Shown here: positions 26,987 to 34,831 of the stretch, piece after piece
How positions within the stretch are numbered: position 1 is the first letter of the stretch
Layout: each line of letters begins with the position of its first letter
From: UBA5794 sp964196275
Lineage (GTDB): Bacteria > Actinomycetota > Acidimicrobiia > Spongiisociales > UBA5794
DNA: 64,000 nucleotides
Assembly: GCA_964196275.1 (NCBI GenBank)
Contig: CAXMSN010000092.1
Location: forward strand, 1 to 64,000
Reading direction: 5' to 3'
The notes under the pieces: generated by a model
What the model was told of the DNA's origin: nothing
Database searches by the model: none
The model's input: only the letters and a program-made list of their open reading frames with translations
Position numbers and translations under genes: made by a program

Positions 26987-27912
26987 CAGTCGACCAGTGT
27001 GCGGCCGGTGAGGCGGAGGAAGACGTCCTCGAGTGACGACCGCCGCTCGAGAATAGTCTCGGGTTCCAGCCCCAGTTCGTGGACGCGAGCGACGGTGCGC
27101 TCCGCGTCATCGGCGTACACGAGCGCCCGGTCAGCCAAGATCTCGGTCTGATCCGATAGCTCGTTGACCTTGTCGGTGACGGTCTCGAGAACGTCGATCG
27201 GGAAACGGAGTTCGACCACATCTCTTGGCGTGTAATCCTCGATGAGCGAGCGCGGCGACCCCTCTGCGACGATCTTTCCGTTGTCCATCACCACGAGCCG
27301 GTCACACAGTTGCTCCGCCTCGTCCATGTAATGGGTCGTGATGATCAGCGTGACCCCCCGCTGCTTCAGGCGATAGAGGCGGTCCCACAGAACGTGCCTC
27401 GCCTGCGGGTCGAGCCCTGTCGTCGGCTCATCCAGGATGTACAGGTCCGGCTCATTGATCAGCCCACGGGCGATCGTCACGCGACGCTTCATACCCCCGG
27501 ACAGCGCAGACACCTTGGAGTTCGCCTTATCGGTGAGTTGGACGAAGTCGAGCAATTCGGCAACGCGGTCCTTGATCTCTGTTCGTGAGAGGTCGAAGTA
27601 CCTGCCGTACATCATGAGGTTGTCGTAGACCGTGAGTTCCTCGTCGAGATTGTTCTCTTGCGGCACGACACCGAGGCGTGCCCTGAGTCTCGGACCCTCG
27701 GTCATCGGGTCGAGGCCGAGCACCGACAACTCACCACCGCTGATCGGGCTGACCGCACCGATCATCTTCATCGTCGATGTCTTGCCCGCGCCGTTCGGCC
27801 CGAGAAAGCCGAACGCCTCGCCCTGGTGAACCTCGAAGTTGATGTCGTCAACCGCAACGAAGTCATCAAACGTCTTTCGGAGCGCGCGTGCGGTGATCAA
27901 TGCCTCTGCCAT
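26986..27912 (-). CDS. ABC exporter ATP-binding protein (DrrA/NodI-like)
   Basis: A 308 aa ATPase. Walker A GPNGAGKTST is near residue 40, signature LSGGMKRRV near 138, Walker B LYILDEPTTGLDP near 158, and switch TTHYMDEAE near 192. The last 85 residues form the regulatory domain typical of drug- and lipid-exporter ATPases. ATG 27912 is chosen because the family begins there and a -10 element lies 7 nt upstream; the open frame continues upstream across the divergent CBS gene without coding character. Confidence 0.92.
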   Translation of the reverse strand: MAEALITARALRKTFDDFVAVDDINFEVHQGEAFGFLGPNGAGKTSTMKMIGAVSPISGGELSVLGLDPMTEGPRLRARLGVVPQENNLDEELTVYDNLMMYGRYFDLSRTEIKDRVAELLDFVQLTDKANSKVSALSGGMKRRVTIARGLINEPDLYILDEPTTGLDPQARHVLWDRLYRLKQRGVTLIITTHYMDEAEQLCDRLVVMDNGKIVAEGSPRSLIEDYTPRDVVELRFPIDVLETVTDKVNELSDQTEILADRALVYADDAERTVARVHELGLEPETILERRSSLEDVFLRLTGRTLVD

Positions 27913-27919
27913 CCGGAGG

Positions 27920-27925
27920 AGAGTA
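27920..27925 (-). promoter_or_regulatory. -10 element for the second ABC exporter operon
   Basis: TACTCT on the minus strand ends 7 nt before ATG 27912. The divergent CBS promoter is 72 bp away. Confidence 0.5.
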
Positions 27926-27996
27926 ACGGTCGCCCGCTTCGCTCGCTGCAGAAGACGGATCTGTCGGTTCGCTCCCTGTCGTCGTCTGGTTGCCAT

Positions 27997-28002
27997 TAGC
28001 CT
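27997..28002 (+). promoter_or_regulatory. -10 element for the cystathionine beta-synthase gene
   Basis: TAGCCT ends 7 nt before ATG 28010. Confidence 0.5.
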
Positions 28003-28009
28003 CATCGGC

Positions 28010-28960
28010 ATGGAGATCAAGGACAGCATTGTTGATTCGATCGGTGGAACGCCACTGGTTCGGCTGTCGAGGCTGCATCCTGGCGGGAATCTTGTTGCCA
28101 AGATCGAGTACATGAATCCTGGCGGGTCGATCAAGGACCGCATCGGGACAGGGATGATCGATCGTGCCGAGGAGAACGGGTGGCTGAAGCCGGGGGACAC
28201 GATCGTGGAGCCCACGTCGGGGAACACCGGAGTCGGGCTGGCGATGGTCGCTGCCATCAGGGGCTACAAGCTCATCTGTGTGATGCAGGATAAGCAGTCG
28301 AAGGAGAAGCAGGACCTTCTCCGCGCCTACGGTGCGGAAGTTGTGCTGTGTCCGACCGATGTTGCGCCCGAGGATCCCCTCTCCTACTACTCGGTCGCAA
28401 ACGATCTCGCTGGACGTCCTGGCCACTACAGGCCGGACCAGTATTCCAACCCAGCGAACCCGCAAGCCCACGTCGACTCGACGGGCCCTGAGATATGGGA
28501 TGCGACAGACGGCACCGTCGACATCTTCGTCGCTGGCGTCGGGACCGGTGGGACGATCTCCGGCAATGCGAGGTACCTGAAGTCCATGAATCCCGACATC
28601 GTGGTCGTGGGCGTCGACCCCGAGGGCTCGATCTATACCGCAGCAACAGATGAGGACATCACGACCTATCTGATCGAGGGTGTCGGCGAGGACTTCTGGC
28701 CTGAGACCTATGACCCCTCGCTCACGGACAGCTACGAGATGGTGTCAGACATGGAGGCTTTCGAGATGACACGCAGGCTCGCCGTCGAGGAGGGCGTGCT
28801 CGTTGGCGGGTCGTGCGGCATGGCCGTCGTCGGTGCTCTGCGCGTCGCCGAGGAGAACCCGGACAAGCTCGTGGTGGTGATCCTCCCGGATTCGGGGCGA
28901 AGCTATCTCTCGAAGATCTTCAATGATGAGTGGATGGCAGATCAGGGGATGGGCGCATGA
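28010..28960 (+). CDS. cystathionine beta-synthase-type PLP enzyme lacking CBS domains
   Basis: A 316 aa fold-type II PLP enzyme. GGSIKDR (Schiff-base Lys42), TSGNTGVGLA near 66-75, and the GVGTGGTISG phosphate loop near 180 are present. The segment EGVGEDFWPETYDPSLTDSYEMVSD resembles cystathionine beta-synthases more than CysK/CysM. The family member in mycobacteria carries about 140 extra C-terminal residues with two CBS regulatory domains; these are absent here. Condensing homocysteine with serine fits the metB neighbour 10 nt downstream (reverse transsulfuration), but O-acetylserine sulfhydrylase activity is possible. Confidence 0.87.
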   Translation: MEIKDSIVDSIGGTPLVRLSRLHPGGNLVAKIEYMNPGGSIKDRIGTGMIDRAEENGWLKPGDTIVEPTSGNTGVGLAMVAAIRGYKLICVMQDKQSKEKQDLLRAYGAEVVLCPTDVAPEDPLSYYSVANDLAGRPGHYRPDQYSNPANPQAHVDSTGPEIWDATDGTVDIFVAGVGTGGTISGNARYLKSMNPDIVVVGVDPEGSIYTAATDEDITTYLIEGVGEDFWPETYDPSLTDSYEMVSDMEAFEMTRRLAVEEGVLVGGSCGMAVVGALRVAEENPDKLVVVILPDSGRSYLSKIFNDEWMADQGMGA

Positions 28961-28970
28961 GGACACGGCG

Positions 28971-30122
28971 ATGACCGAGGACCGATTCGAGACGGTCGCG
29001 ATCCATGCCGGTCAGGACCCGGACCCGGCAACGGGGGCAGCCGTTGTACCGATCTATGCAACGTCGACCTATGTTCAGGAGGCGCCCGGCGTCCACAAAG
29101 GCTATGAATACTCTCGGACCGACAACCCAACCCGGACAGCGCTGCAGACGCAGATCGCTGCACTCGAAGGTGTGGATCTTGGGACTGACGGAGGCTGTGT
29201 GGCCACAGCATCCGGTCTCGCCGCGACCGCTCTCATCGGGTACCTGCTCGCCCCTGGAGACCACATCGTGCTTCCCGACGATGCCTACGGCGGCACGTTC
29301 AGGCTGATCGCACAGGTGCTCGCGAGCCATGGCATCCTGTGGACGGCGGCAGATCTCACCACGAGCGCTGGTATCCAGTCCGCGGTGAGACCTGAAACGA
29401 AGCTCATCTGGATCGAGACGCCGACGAATCCACTCCTTCGAATCGTCGACATCGGAGCAGCCGTCGCCGCAGCGAAGAGCGTCGGGGCCAAAGTCGTGGT
29501 CGACAACACGTTCGCCACGCCATACCTGCAGCAACCATTGGCACTCGGGGCTGACATGGCGATGCACTCATCGACCAAGTATCTCGGTGGGCACTCGGAC
29601 GCTGTTGGCGGTGCGATCGTTACGAACGACCAGGACCTGTACGAGCGGCTTCGATTCCTCCAGAACGCCACTGGGCCGGTGCCGGGGCCGTTCGATTCGT
29701 ATCTGATGCTCCGTGGGATCAAGACGCTCGGTGTGCGGATGGACCGCCACTGCTCGAATGCGGAAGCCATCGCTGCGTTCCTTGCATCCGATGACAGGGT
29801 CGACCAGGTTTGGTACCCCGGTCTCGAATCAGATCCCGGCCACGCACTGGCGAGGAACCAGATGTCACAGTTCGGAGGGATGGTGTCGTTCACGCCAAAG
29901 GCTGGCGTCGAGGCTGCGAACGAGCTCGTCACTAGGACGAGGCTGTTCTTCCTTGCGGAGTCGCTTGGCGGTGTCGAATCGCTGATCGAGGTACCGGCCG
30001 TGATGACCCACCTGTCCGTTGAGGGCACAGATCTTGAGGTCCCGGCCTCGCTTGTTCGTCTCTCCGTTGGCATCGAGCACGTGGACGACCTCATCTCCGA
30101 CCTCGATCGAGCACTTGGCTGA
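28971..30122 (+). CDS. metB: cystathionine gamma-synthase/gamma-lyase
   Basis: A 383 aa Cys/Met-metabolism PLP enzyme. AIHAGQDPDPATGAAVVPIYATST (10-33) and YEYSRTDNPTR (45-55) are the family N-terminus, Asp178 in VVDNTFATP contacts the PLP nitrogen, and the Schiff-base Lys is Lys203 in SSTKYLGGHSD. With the upstream CBS-type enzyme the natural reading is cystathionine gamma-lyase in cysteine formation from homocysteine, but gamma-synthase cannot be excluded. It overlaps rsgA by 8 nt. Confidence 0.9.
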   Translation: MTEDRFETVAIHAGQDPDPATGAAVVPIYATSTYVQEAPGVHKGYEYSRTDNPTRTALQTQIAALEGVDLGTDGGCVATASGLAATALIGYLLAPGDHIVLPDDAYGGTFRLIAQVLASHGILWTAADLTTSAGIQSAVRPETKLIWIETPTNPLLRIVDIGAAVAAAKSVGAKVVVDNTFATPYLQQPLALGADMAMHSSTKYLGGHSDAVGGAIVTNDQDLYERLRFLQNATGPVPGPFDSYLMLRGIKTLGVRMDRHCSNAEAIAAFLASDDRVDQVWYPGLESDPGHALARNQMSQFGGMVSFTPKAGVEAANELVTRTRLFFLAESLGGVESLIEVPAVMTHLSVEGTDLEVPASLVRLSVGIEHVDDLISDLDRALG

Positions 30123-31152
30123 CGCCGACTCGTCCTCGCTGCCGGTCGCGGCCCTCGGATGGTCGAGTGAGTGGGACGTCAAACGCGCTGAGGCACAGTC
30201 GTCTGGCAGCCCCGCTCGAGTAGTGCGCCATGATGGCGTCAAGGTGCTTGTCGCTGATGGGGTATCAGTGGCACACGCCGGATTCCCCAGATCGATGAAC
30301 CTCGCGGTCGGCGACTGGGTGCTCATTGAGAACGAGACCGTCACCTCAGCGCTCGACAGATCTACGGTGCTCGAGCGAGATTCTGTCGAATCGGGGAAGC
30401 AGGTGATCGCCGCCAACGTCGACATCGTCCTCGTGATGTTCGGTGCTGACCGCCCACTCAGGAGAAGGAAGGTGCTTCGGTTCGTCGCGTTCGCCGGCGA
30501 CATCGGCGCCCAGCCGGTGGTCGTCTTGGCCAAAGCGGATCTCGCTCCCGACGCCTCTGCGCTGGCCGAAGAACTTCGATCGTGGATCGGCGATATATCC
30601 GTTGTCGCCACATCAGTGGAGACAGGTCAGGGCCTCGACGAGATCTTCGGAAGGCTGTCCGGGGCGACAGGGACGTTGATCGGCGAGTCCGGCGCAGGGA
30701 AGTCCTCGCTTGTCAATGCCCTGATGGAGGACGAGGTCGCATGGATCGGCGACGTACGCGAGGGAGATGCCAAAGGGCGCCACACGACGACACACCGGGA
30801 ACTGCATCTCCTCCCCGGCGGCGGGATGATCATCGACAACCCCGGCATCAGGGCGCTGGGGCTGTCGAGCGAAGGTGAAGGCGTCGAGGCGCTCTTCGCT
30901 GAGTTGGAGGAACTTGCGCTGACGTGTCGCTTCAGGGACTGCAGCCATCGAACCGAGCCGGGCTGTGCGATCCTCGGTGGCGTCTCAGACGGAACGATCG
31001 AGCGTGACCACTGGAGCGCTTATCTCCTCTTCACGGCCGAGCAGGCCGCCGCTGGCAAGAGGGCAGAGGATGCTGAACGTGCCGAGAAGGCGCGACAGGA
31101 CGCTGCCTCTGCGAGGAAGGCGAGAGAGGGCTACGAGCCGAAGACCCCGTAG
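30115..31152 (+). CDS. rsgA: ribosome small subunit-dependent GTPase A
   Basis: A 345 aa circularly permuted GTPase involved in 30S maturation. An N-terminal OB domain (about 1-80) precedes the G domain, where G4 (LAKADL, about 139) comes before G1 (GESGAGKSSLVNAL, about 189-202) and G3 (DNPGIR). The C-terminal zinc motif CRFRDCSHRTEPGC (Cys-Cys-His-Cys) is intact. No ATG fits; TTG 30115, overlapping the end of metB, gives the usual length. A low-complexity Ala/Arg/Glu tail follows the zinc finger. Confidence 0.9.
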   Translation: MADADSSSLPVAALGWSSEWDVKRAEAQSSGSPARVVRHDGVKVLVADGVSVAHAGFPRSMNLAVGDWVLIENETVTSALDRSTVLERDSVESGKQVIAANVDIVLVMFGADRPLRRRKVLRFVAFAGDIGAQPVVVLAKADLAPDASALAEELRSWIGDISVVATSVETGQGLDEIFGRLSGATGTLIGESGAGKSSLVNALMEDEVAWIGDVREGDAKGRHTTTHRELHLLPGGGMIIDNPGIRALGLSSEGEGVEALFAELEELALTCRFRDCSHRTEPGCAILGGVSDGTIERDHWSAYLLFTAEQAAAGKRAEDAERAEKARQDAASARKAREGYEPKTP

Positions 31153-31164
31153 AGAACCTCGCGG

Positions 31165-31551
31165 TCAGTCCCAGCCGCCGATGCTCTCGACCGTGATCTC
31201 GTAGTTGACCCGGATCTGACCCGCGGGGAGCGGATACACCGGGTTTCCCTTGTATTTCAAGTTGAGCGCATCGATCAGCCATGTGCCGTCCTGTGCGCTC
31301 TTCGTGACTGTGCCTTGCATGACGACGTTCTCGTATGGCTTCGATGGCGGAGAGAACGAGATCGCGACGCGCTGGTCGACAGCGATGTTGCGTGTCTTGA
31401 TGCGCCCTGTGGCTGTCGAAACGAGCACCGTGTCGCCATCGCGTCCTACCCATACGATGGAGACCTGCGGTGAACCGTCGGGATTGAGTGTCGCAAGGTG
31501 TGCGAACACTTTCTCGTCCAACGCGTCCTTGATGTCCTGTGACAGTTGCAT
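31165..31551 (-). CDS. PPOX-class F420/FMN-dependent protein
   Basis: A 128 aa split-barrel protein of the pyridoxamine 5'-phosphate oxidase-like family, common in actinobacteria as F420-dependent reductases. HLATLNPDGSPQVSIVWVGRDGD (about residues 18-40) and TARNIAVDQRVAISF-like cofactor strands are typical, as is the VMQGTVT strand. ATG 31551 has the Shine-Dalgarno AAGGAG 5 nt upstream. It is convergent with rsgA. The substrate is unknown. Confidence 0.85.
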   Translation of the reverse strand: MQLSQDIKDALDEKVFAHLATLNPDGSPQVSIVWVGRDGDTVLVSTATGRIKTRNIAVDQRVAISFSPPSKPYENVVMQGTVTKSAQDGTWLIDALNLKYKGNPVYPLPAGQIRVNYEITVESIGGWD

Positions 31552-31574
31552 CCGGTCTCCTTCTGGTTGAAACG

Positions 31575-31580
31575 AGGCTA
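31575..31580 (-). promoter_or_regulatory. -10 element for the PPOX gene (leadered)
   Basis: TAGCCT on the minus strand lies 23 nt before ATG 31551, giving a leader of about 17 nt with AAGGAG. Confidence 0.4.
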
Positions 31581-31584
31581 CCGC

Positions 31585-31620
31585 GGTCGCTCGGCTCCGC
31601 CTCGCTCTGGACGACGGATC
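31585..31620. repeat. 36-bp GC-rich dispersed repeat, copy 1
   Basis: It matches 51561-51596 in 32 of 36 positions (core GCTCGGCTyCGCCTCGCTC, then GACGACGGATC) and contains a short CGGCTCCGCC hairpin. A weaker related stretch, TCGCTGCGCTCCC then GACGACGG, follows at 31622-31650, and similar fragments occur near 27935-27985 and 48140-48162. Confidence 0.75.
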
Positions 31621-31744
31621 GGTCGCTGCGCTCCCTGACGGACGACGGAGCCAGAAGCTCACAACCACTGGCCACTTCGCAGAGTGCCTATTGCCCTCTG
31701 CTCCGTCGTCGTTCGCTGACACGACCGACCGTGGCGTCGACCGT

Positions 31745-31750
31745 TAGCCT
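31745..31750 (+). promoter_or_regulatory. -10 element for the SDR gene
   Basis: TAGCCT ends 7 nt before ATG 31758, in the same sequence context as the CBS promoter (27997). Confidence 0.5.
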
Positions 31751-31757
31751 CCTGTCC

Positions 31758-32528
31758 ATGGATCTTGGGCTTAATGGCACCAGAGTGCTTGTCACGGGCG
31801 GCGCCGGTGGAATCGGCGCAGAGATCTGTCGTGCCTTCGCACGCGAGGGTGCGTCTGTTGCAGTCCACTATCTGTCGAGCCGTGACGCCGCCGTCGAATT
31901 GGCATCCGGGATCGGCGGAATCGCCGTCTCCGCTGATCTGACGGACGGGGACGCGACCGACACGATGTTCGATTCGGTCGTTGAGCAATTTGGCGGCATC
32001 GACGTATGCGTCGCAAACGCAGGTCGATACCCCGGCGAAGACGTTCCCATTTGGGAAATCTCGTCCAAACGGTGGAGGAGGACGCTCGATGAGAACCTCA
32101 CAACCACATTCCACACAGCCCGCGCCTTCCTTCGCCACGCAAGCGGAACCAAGAGAGGCTCCCTTGTCCTGGTTGGCTCCACGGCTGGCCAGTTCGGCGA
32201 GGCCGGAAGCTCCGACTACGCAGCGGCAAAGGGTGCGATCAACACGGGTCTCTTGCTTTCGCTCAAGAACGAGGCCGCACGCATCGGCGATGGCGTGAGG
32301 GTCAACGCCGTTGCTCCGGGCTGGACCGTCACGCCAAGGCGGCAGGAAGCCGGTATCGATGACGAGCAGGTGGAGCGTGCCACGGCGACGATGGCTCGCA
32401 AGCACCTCGGCACACCGAAGGATGTCGCACATCAGGTGCTGGTTGTGGCATCCGATCGGGTTTCGGCGCACCAGACCGGTCAGATCGTCACTGTCGCAGG
32501 CGGTATGGAAGGCCGGCTGATCCCTTGA
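31758..32528 (+). CDS. short-chain dehydrogenase/reductase
   Basis: A 256 aa classical SDR. The cofactor motif TGGAGGIG is at 13-20, NAG at 87-89, and the catalytic triad is Ser141 (VGSTAG), Tyr154 and Lys158 (SDYAAAKGA). An Asp61 in SADLTD caps the adenine pocket. NADH versus NADPH preference and substrate are unknown. The stop overlaps the TTG start of the following class V aminotransferase, so the two are probably functionally linked. Confidence 0.92.
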   Translation: MDLGLNGTRVLVTGGAGGIGAEICRAFAREGASVAVHYLSSRDAAVELASGIGGIAVSADLTDGDATDTMFDSVVEQFGGIDVCVANAGRYPGEDVPIWEISSKRWRRTLDENLTTTFHTARAFLRHASGTKRGSLVLVGSTAGQFGEAGSSDYAAAKGAINTGLLLSLKNEAARIGDGVRVNAVAPGWTVTPRRQEAGIDDEQVERATATMARKHLGTPKDVAHQVLVVASDRVSAHQTGQIVTVAGGMEGRLIP

Positions 32529-33709
32529 TCGACGTTGCGGCGCTCAGACGGGACACGCCGGGAACAGAACACGTGGTGCACCTCAACAACGCCGGAGCGG
32601 CGCTGATGCCGACACCCGTTGTTGATGCGATTCGGGGATACCTGGATTTCGAGACTCGCAACGGTGGATACGAGGCACAGAAGATGCACGCTGATCAAGT
32701 GGCTGACACGTACGGGTCGATCGCCTCGCTTGTGAAGGCTGATCCGTCGGAGATAGCGATCATGGACTCGGCGACACGTGCGTGGGACATGGTCCTCTAC
32801 TCCCTGCCCCACCGAAAGGGTGGTCGGATCCTCACCACGACGACTGAGTACGGATCGAACTGGGCCGCGTACCTGCAACTCGAACAGCGGTTCGGCATAG
32901 AGACGGTCGTGGTTCCCGACACCGACGCTGGCGAGTTCGACGTCGAGGCGCTCGAGTCTCTCATCGACGACCGGACAACGTTGATCACCTTGAACCACAT
33001 GCCGACGCACAATGGGGTCGTGAACCCAGCTGCCGATGTCGGCGCGGTTGCGGCGCGCCATGGAGTGCCTTATCTCCTCGATGCGTGCCAAACCGCCGGG
33101 CAGATGCCGATCGATGTCGACGCCATAGGGTGCGATTTCCTGACAGCAACGTCCCGCAAGTATCTGCGTGGTCCACGGGGGTTGGGGTTCGCCTACGTGA
33201 GGACTTCGTCGCTTGGTCTTCTCGATCCCGTGTTCGTCGACAACTTCTCATCGGCCGTGACCGATACCGGTTTCGAGTTCCTGGACGGCGCAGCACGGCT
33301 CGAGACGTGGGAGAAGTCGTACGCCAACATCGTGGGCCTCGGCGCTGCTGTTGATTACGCGATGGCGACAGGCATCGACGACATCTGGTCTCGGATCCGC
33401 GGCCTTGCCGCACACGCCAGAAGTGGACTCGCCGACATAGACGGCGTTTCGCTCGCTGACAGGGGGACAGAGAAGGGCGGAATCGTGACCTTCTTCCTTG
33501 ACAGTGTCGGTGCGCCGGAGGTGCAGAGTGCCCTTGCGGAGCGGCGGATCAACGTGTCGTATTCAACGGTCAATTCTGCACCGGTCGACATGCGGTTGAG
33601 GCACCTCGACGGTGTGGTCCGGGCCTCGTTCCACGCGTACAACACCGAGGAAGAGATCGACCTGTTCGTGGATGTCGTCCGGGGGCTTTGTTTGGGGTCT
33701 ACGGGGTGA
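32525..33709 (+). CDS. class V aminotransferase / cysteine desulfurase-like PLP enzyme
   Basis: A 394 aa fold-type I PLP enzyme. HLNNAGAALMPTPV (18-31) is the N-terminal loop, DACQTAGQMPIDVDAIGCDF near 190-209 provides the PLP-binding Asp, and TATSRKYLRGPRGLGF (about 211-226) carries the Schiff-base Lys. The SRK-LRGPRG loop resembles SufS- and EgtE-like proteins, but no egtABCD neighbours are present. The start is TTG 32525 overlapping the SDR stop (TTGA). It converges with the LCP gene, the two overlapping by 11 nt at their 3' ends. Confidence 0.87.
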   Translation: MIDVAALRRDTPGTEHVVHLNNAGAALMPTPVVDAIRGYLDFETRNGGYEAQKMHADQVADTYGSIASLVKADPSEIAIMDSATRAWDMVLYSLPHRKGGRILTTTTEYGSNWAAYLQLEQRFGIETVVVPDTDAGEFDVEALESLIDDRTTLITLNHMPTHNGVVNPAADVGAVAARHGVPYLLDACQTAGQMPIDVDAIGCDFLTATSRKYLRGPRGLGFAYVRTSSLGLLDPVFVDNFSSAVTDTGFEFLDGAARLETWEKSYANIVGLGAAVDYAMATGIDDIWSRIRGLAAHARSGLADIDGVSLADRGTEKGGIVTFFLDSVGAPEVQSALAERRINVSYSTVNSAPVDMRLRHLDGVVRASFHAYNTEEEIDLFVDVVRGLCLGSTG

Positions 33710-34742
33710 GCGGTGTTCCAGCGAGGAACGCCTCGAGCACAAGGCGCGTGTCGTCGATGGGCACGACGTAGCTGCGCCCATCTTCACCGAGGGCTGTCTT
33801 CACTGGAAGCGTCCTCGCATCGATGAATTTCGAATCCATGGAGAGGACATCGCGTCCGAGTTGGGCCATGAGCGCCAGCGTGAGCCCTTCATCCGCCGTG
33901 ATCTGATCTGCGAACGTTGGGAGGAACGAGGGAAGGTTGAATGCGCTCGACGGTGATGTTGCCTGTCCGAACAGTGCGATGAGGATCTCCTGTTGTCTCC
34001 CGGTTCGTGAGATGTCGCCGCCTCCGGTCGACTGCCAGGAGCCGTCCTTGAGGATCTCGTAGTGCCGTGACCTGGCGTAGGCGACCGCTTGCTCACCGTT
34101 GAGCGTGTGCCGTCCAGGTTCGATCGTGAACCCAGACGTCGTGTCCCTGCCCGCATACGTGAAGTCCAACGTGACACCCCCAAGAGAGTCAACGACCGCC
34201 CCCACACCGCCGAAGTCGATCTCGACGTAGTGGTGGATTGGGATCCCCGTCTCCGATTGGATCGTCTCTACGAGGAGATCCGGCCCCCCGAAGACGTAGG
34301 AAGCGTTGACTCTGTTCGTCCCGTGCCCTGGGATGTTCGCTCTGAGGTCTCGCGGGATGCTGAGAAGTTGGATGCCAGATTCGGGGGTGACGTGGGCGAT
34401 CATCATCACATCGGTCCGGCGTCCGCTGAAGTTCCCGAACGTGTCGTCCCAGCCGTCAGGGATCTTCGACCGATCATCGACACCGACGATCAGGAAGTTG
34501 GTTGCGGCGCCTGCTGGAATCGGAGCGGAGTTGAGCGATGTCAGGTCGCTCGCTTCGATTCTTTCGATCTTCCCCTCCGCGTACGAAAGGAATCCGTACC
34601 CGGCGAACACGGCGACGACTCCAAGGACGAGAACGACCAGAAGCATCTTCTGGGGCGCGCTCCACCGCCGCTTGGGTGGCTCTCCCTGCGGTTGGCTGGA
34701 GACTTGGGGTATCTCCGGAAAGGTCTCGGTGACGCTCGGCAT
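33699..34742 (-). CDS. LytR-CpsA-Psr (LCP) family cell-wall ligase
   Basis: A 347 aa protein with a cytoplasmic N-terminus, one membrane helix at about residues 33-50, and an extracytoplasmic LCP domain. The characteristic Arg- and Asp-rich motifs are GRRTDVMMIAHV (about 107-118), LSIPRDLRANIPG (127-139) and the later AVAYARSRH. LCP enzymes attach wall polymers (arabinogalactan, teichoic acid or capsule) from a polyprenyl-phosphate carrier to peptidoglycan. The gene is divergent from ilvD. Confidence 0.93.
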   Translation of the reverse strand: MPSVTETFPEIPQVSSQPQGEPPKRRWSAPQKMLLVVLVLGVVAVFAGYGFLSYAEGKIERIEASDLTSLNSAPIPAGAATNFLIVGVDDRSKIPDGWDDTFGNFSGRRTDVMMIAHVTPESGIQLLSIPRDLRANIPGHGTNRVNASYVFGGPDLLVETIQSETGIPIHHYVEIDFGGVGAVVDSLGGVTLDFTYAGRDTTSGFTIEPGRHTLNGEQAVAYARSRHYEILKDGSWQSTGGGDISRTGRQQEILIALFGQATSPSSAFNLPSFLPTFADQITADEGLTLALMAQLGRDVLSMDSKFIDARTLPVKTALGEDGRSYVVPIDDTRLVLEAFLAGTPLTP

Positions 34743-34751
34743 GACCGTGGG

Positions 34752-34757
34752 AGGTTA
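34752..34757 (-). promoter_or_regulatory. possible -10 element for the LCP gene
   Basis: TAACCT on the minus strand ends 9 nt before ATG 34742, slightly further than most in this window. Confidence 0.35.
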
Positions 34758-34819
34758 GAAGTGAGGGTTCGATAGCGACCGTGATCTGTGTGCGTGGAGT
34801 CCGACCGATGTCGACGCGG

Positions 34820-34825
34820 TACGCT
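34820..34825 (+). promoter_or_regulatory. -10 element for ilvD
   Basis: TACGCT ends 6 nt before ATG 34832. Confidence 0.5.
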
Positions 34826-34831
34826 GCTTTC

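Noticed and set aside
27839..28009. N-terminal extension of the CBS-type enzyme
   Set aside because: Arg-rich and overlapping the divergent ABC ATPase gene; the conserved fold begins at ATG 28010.
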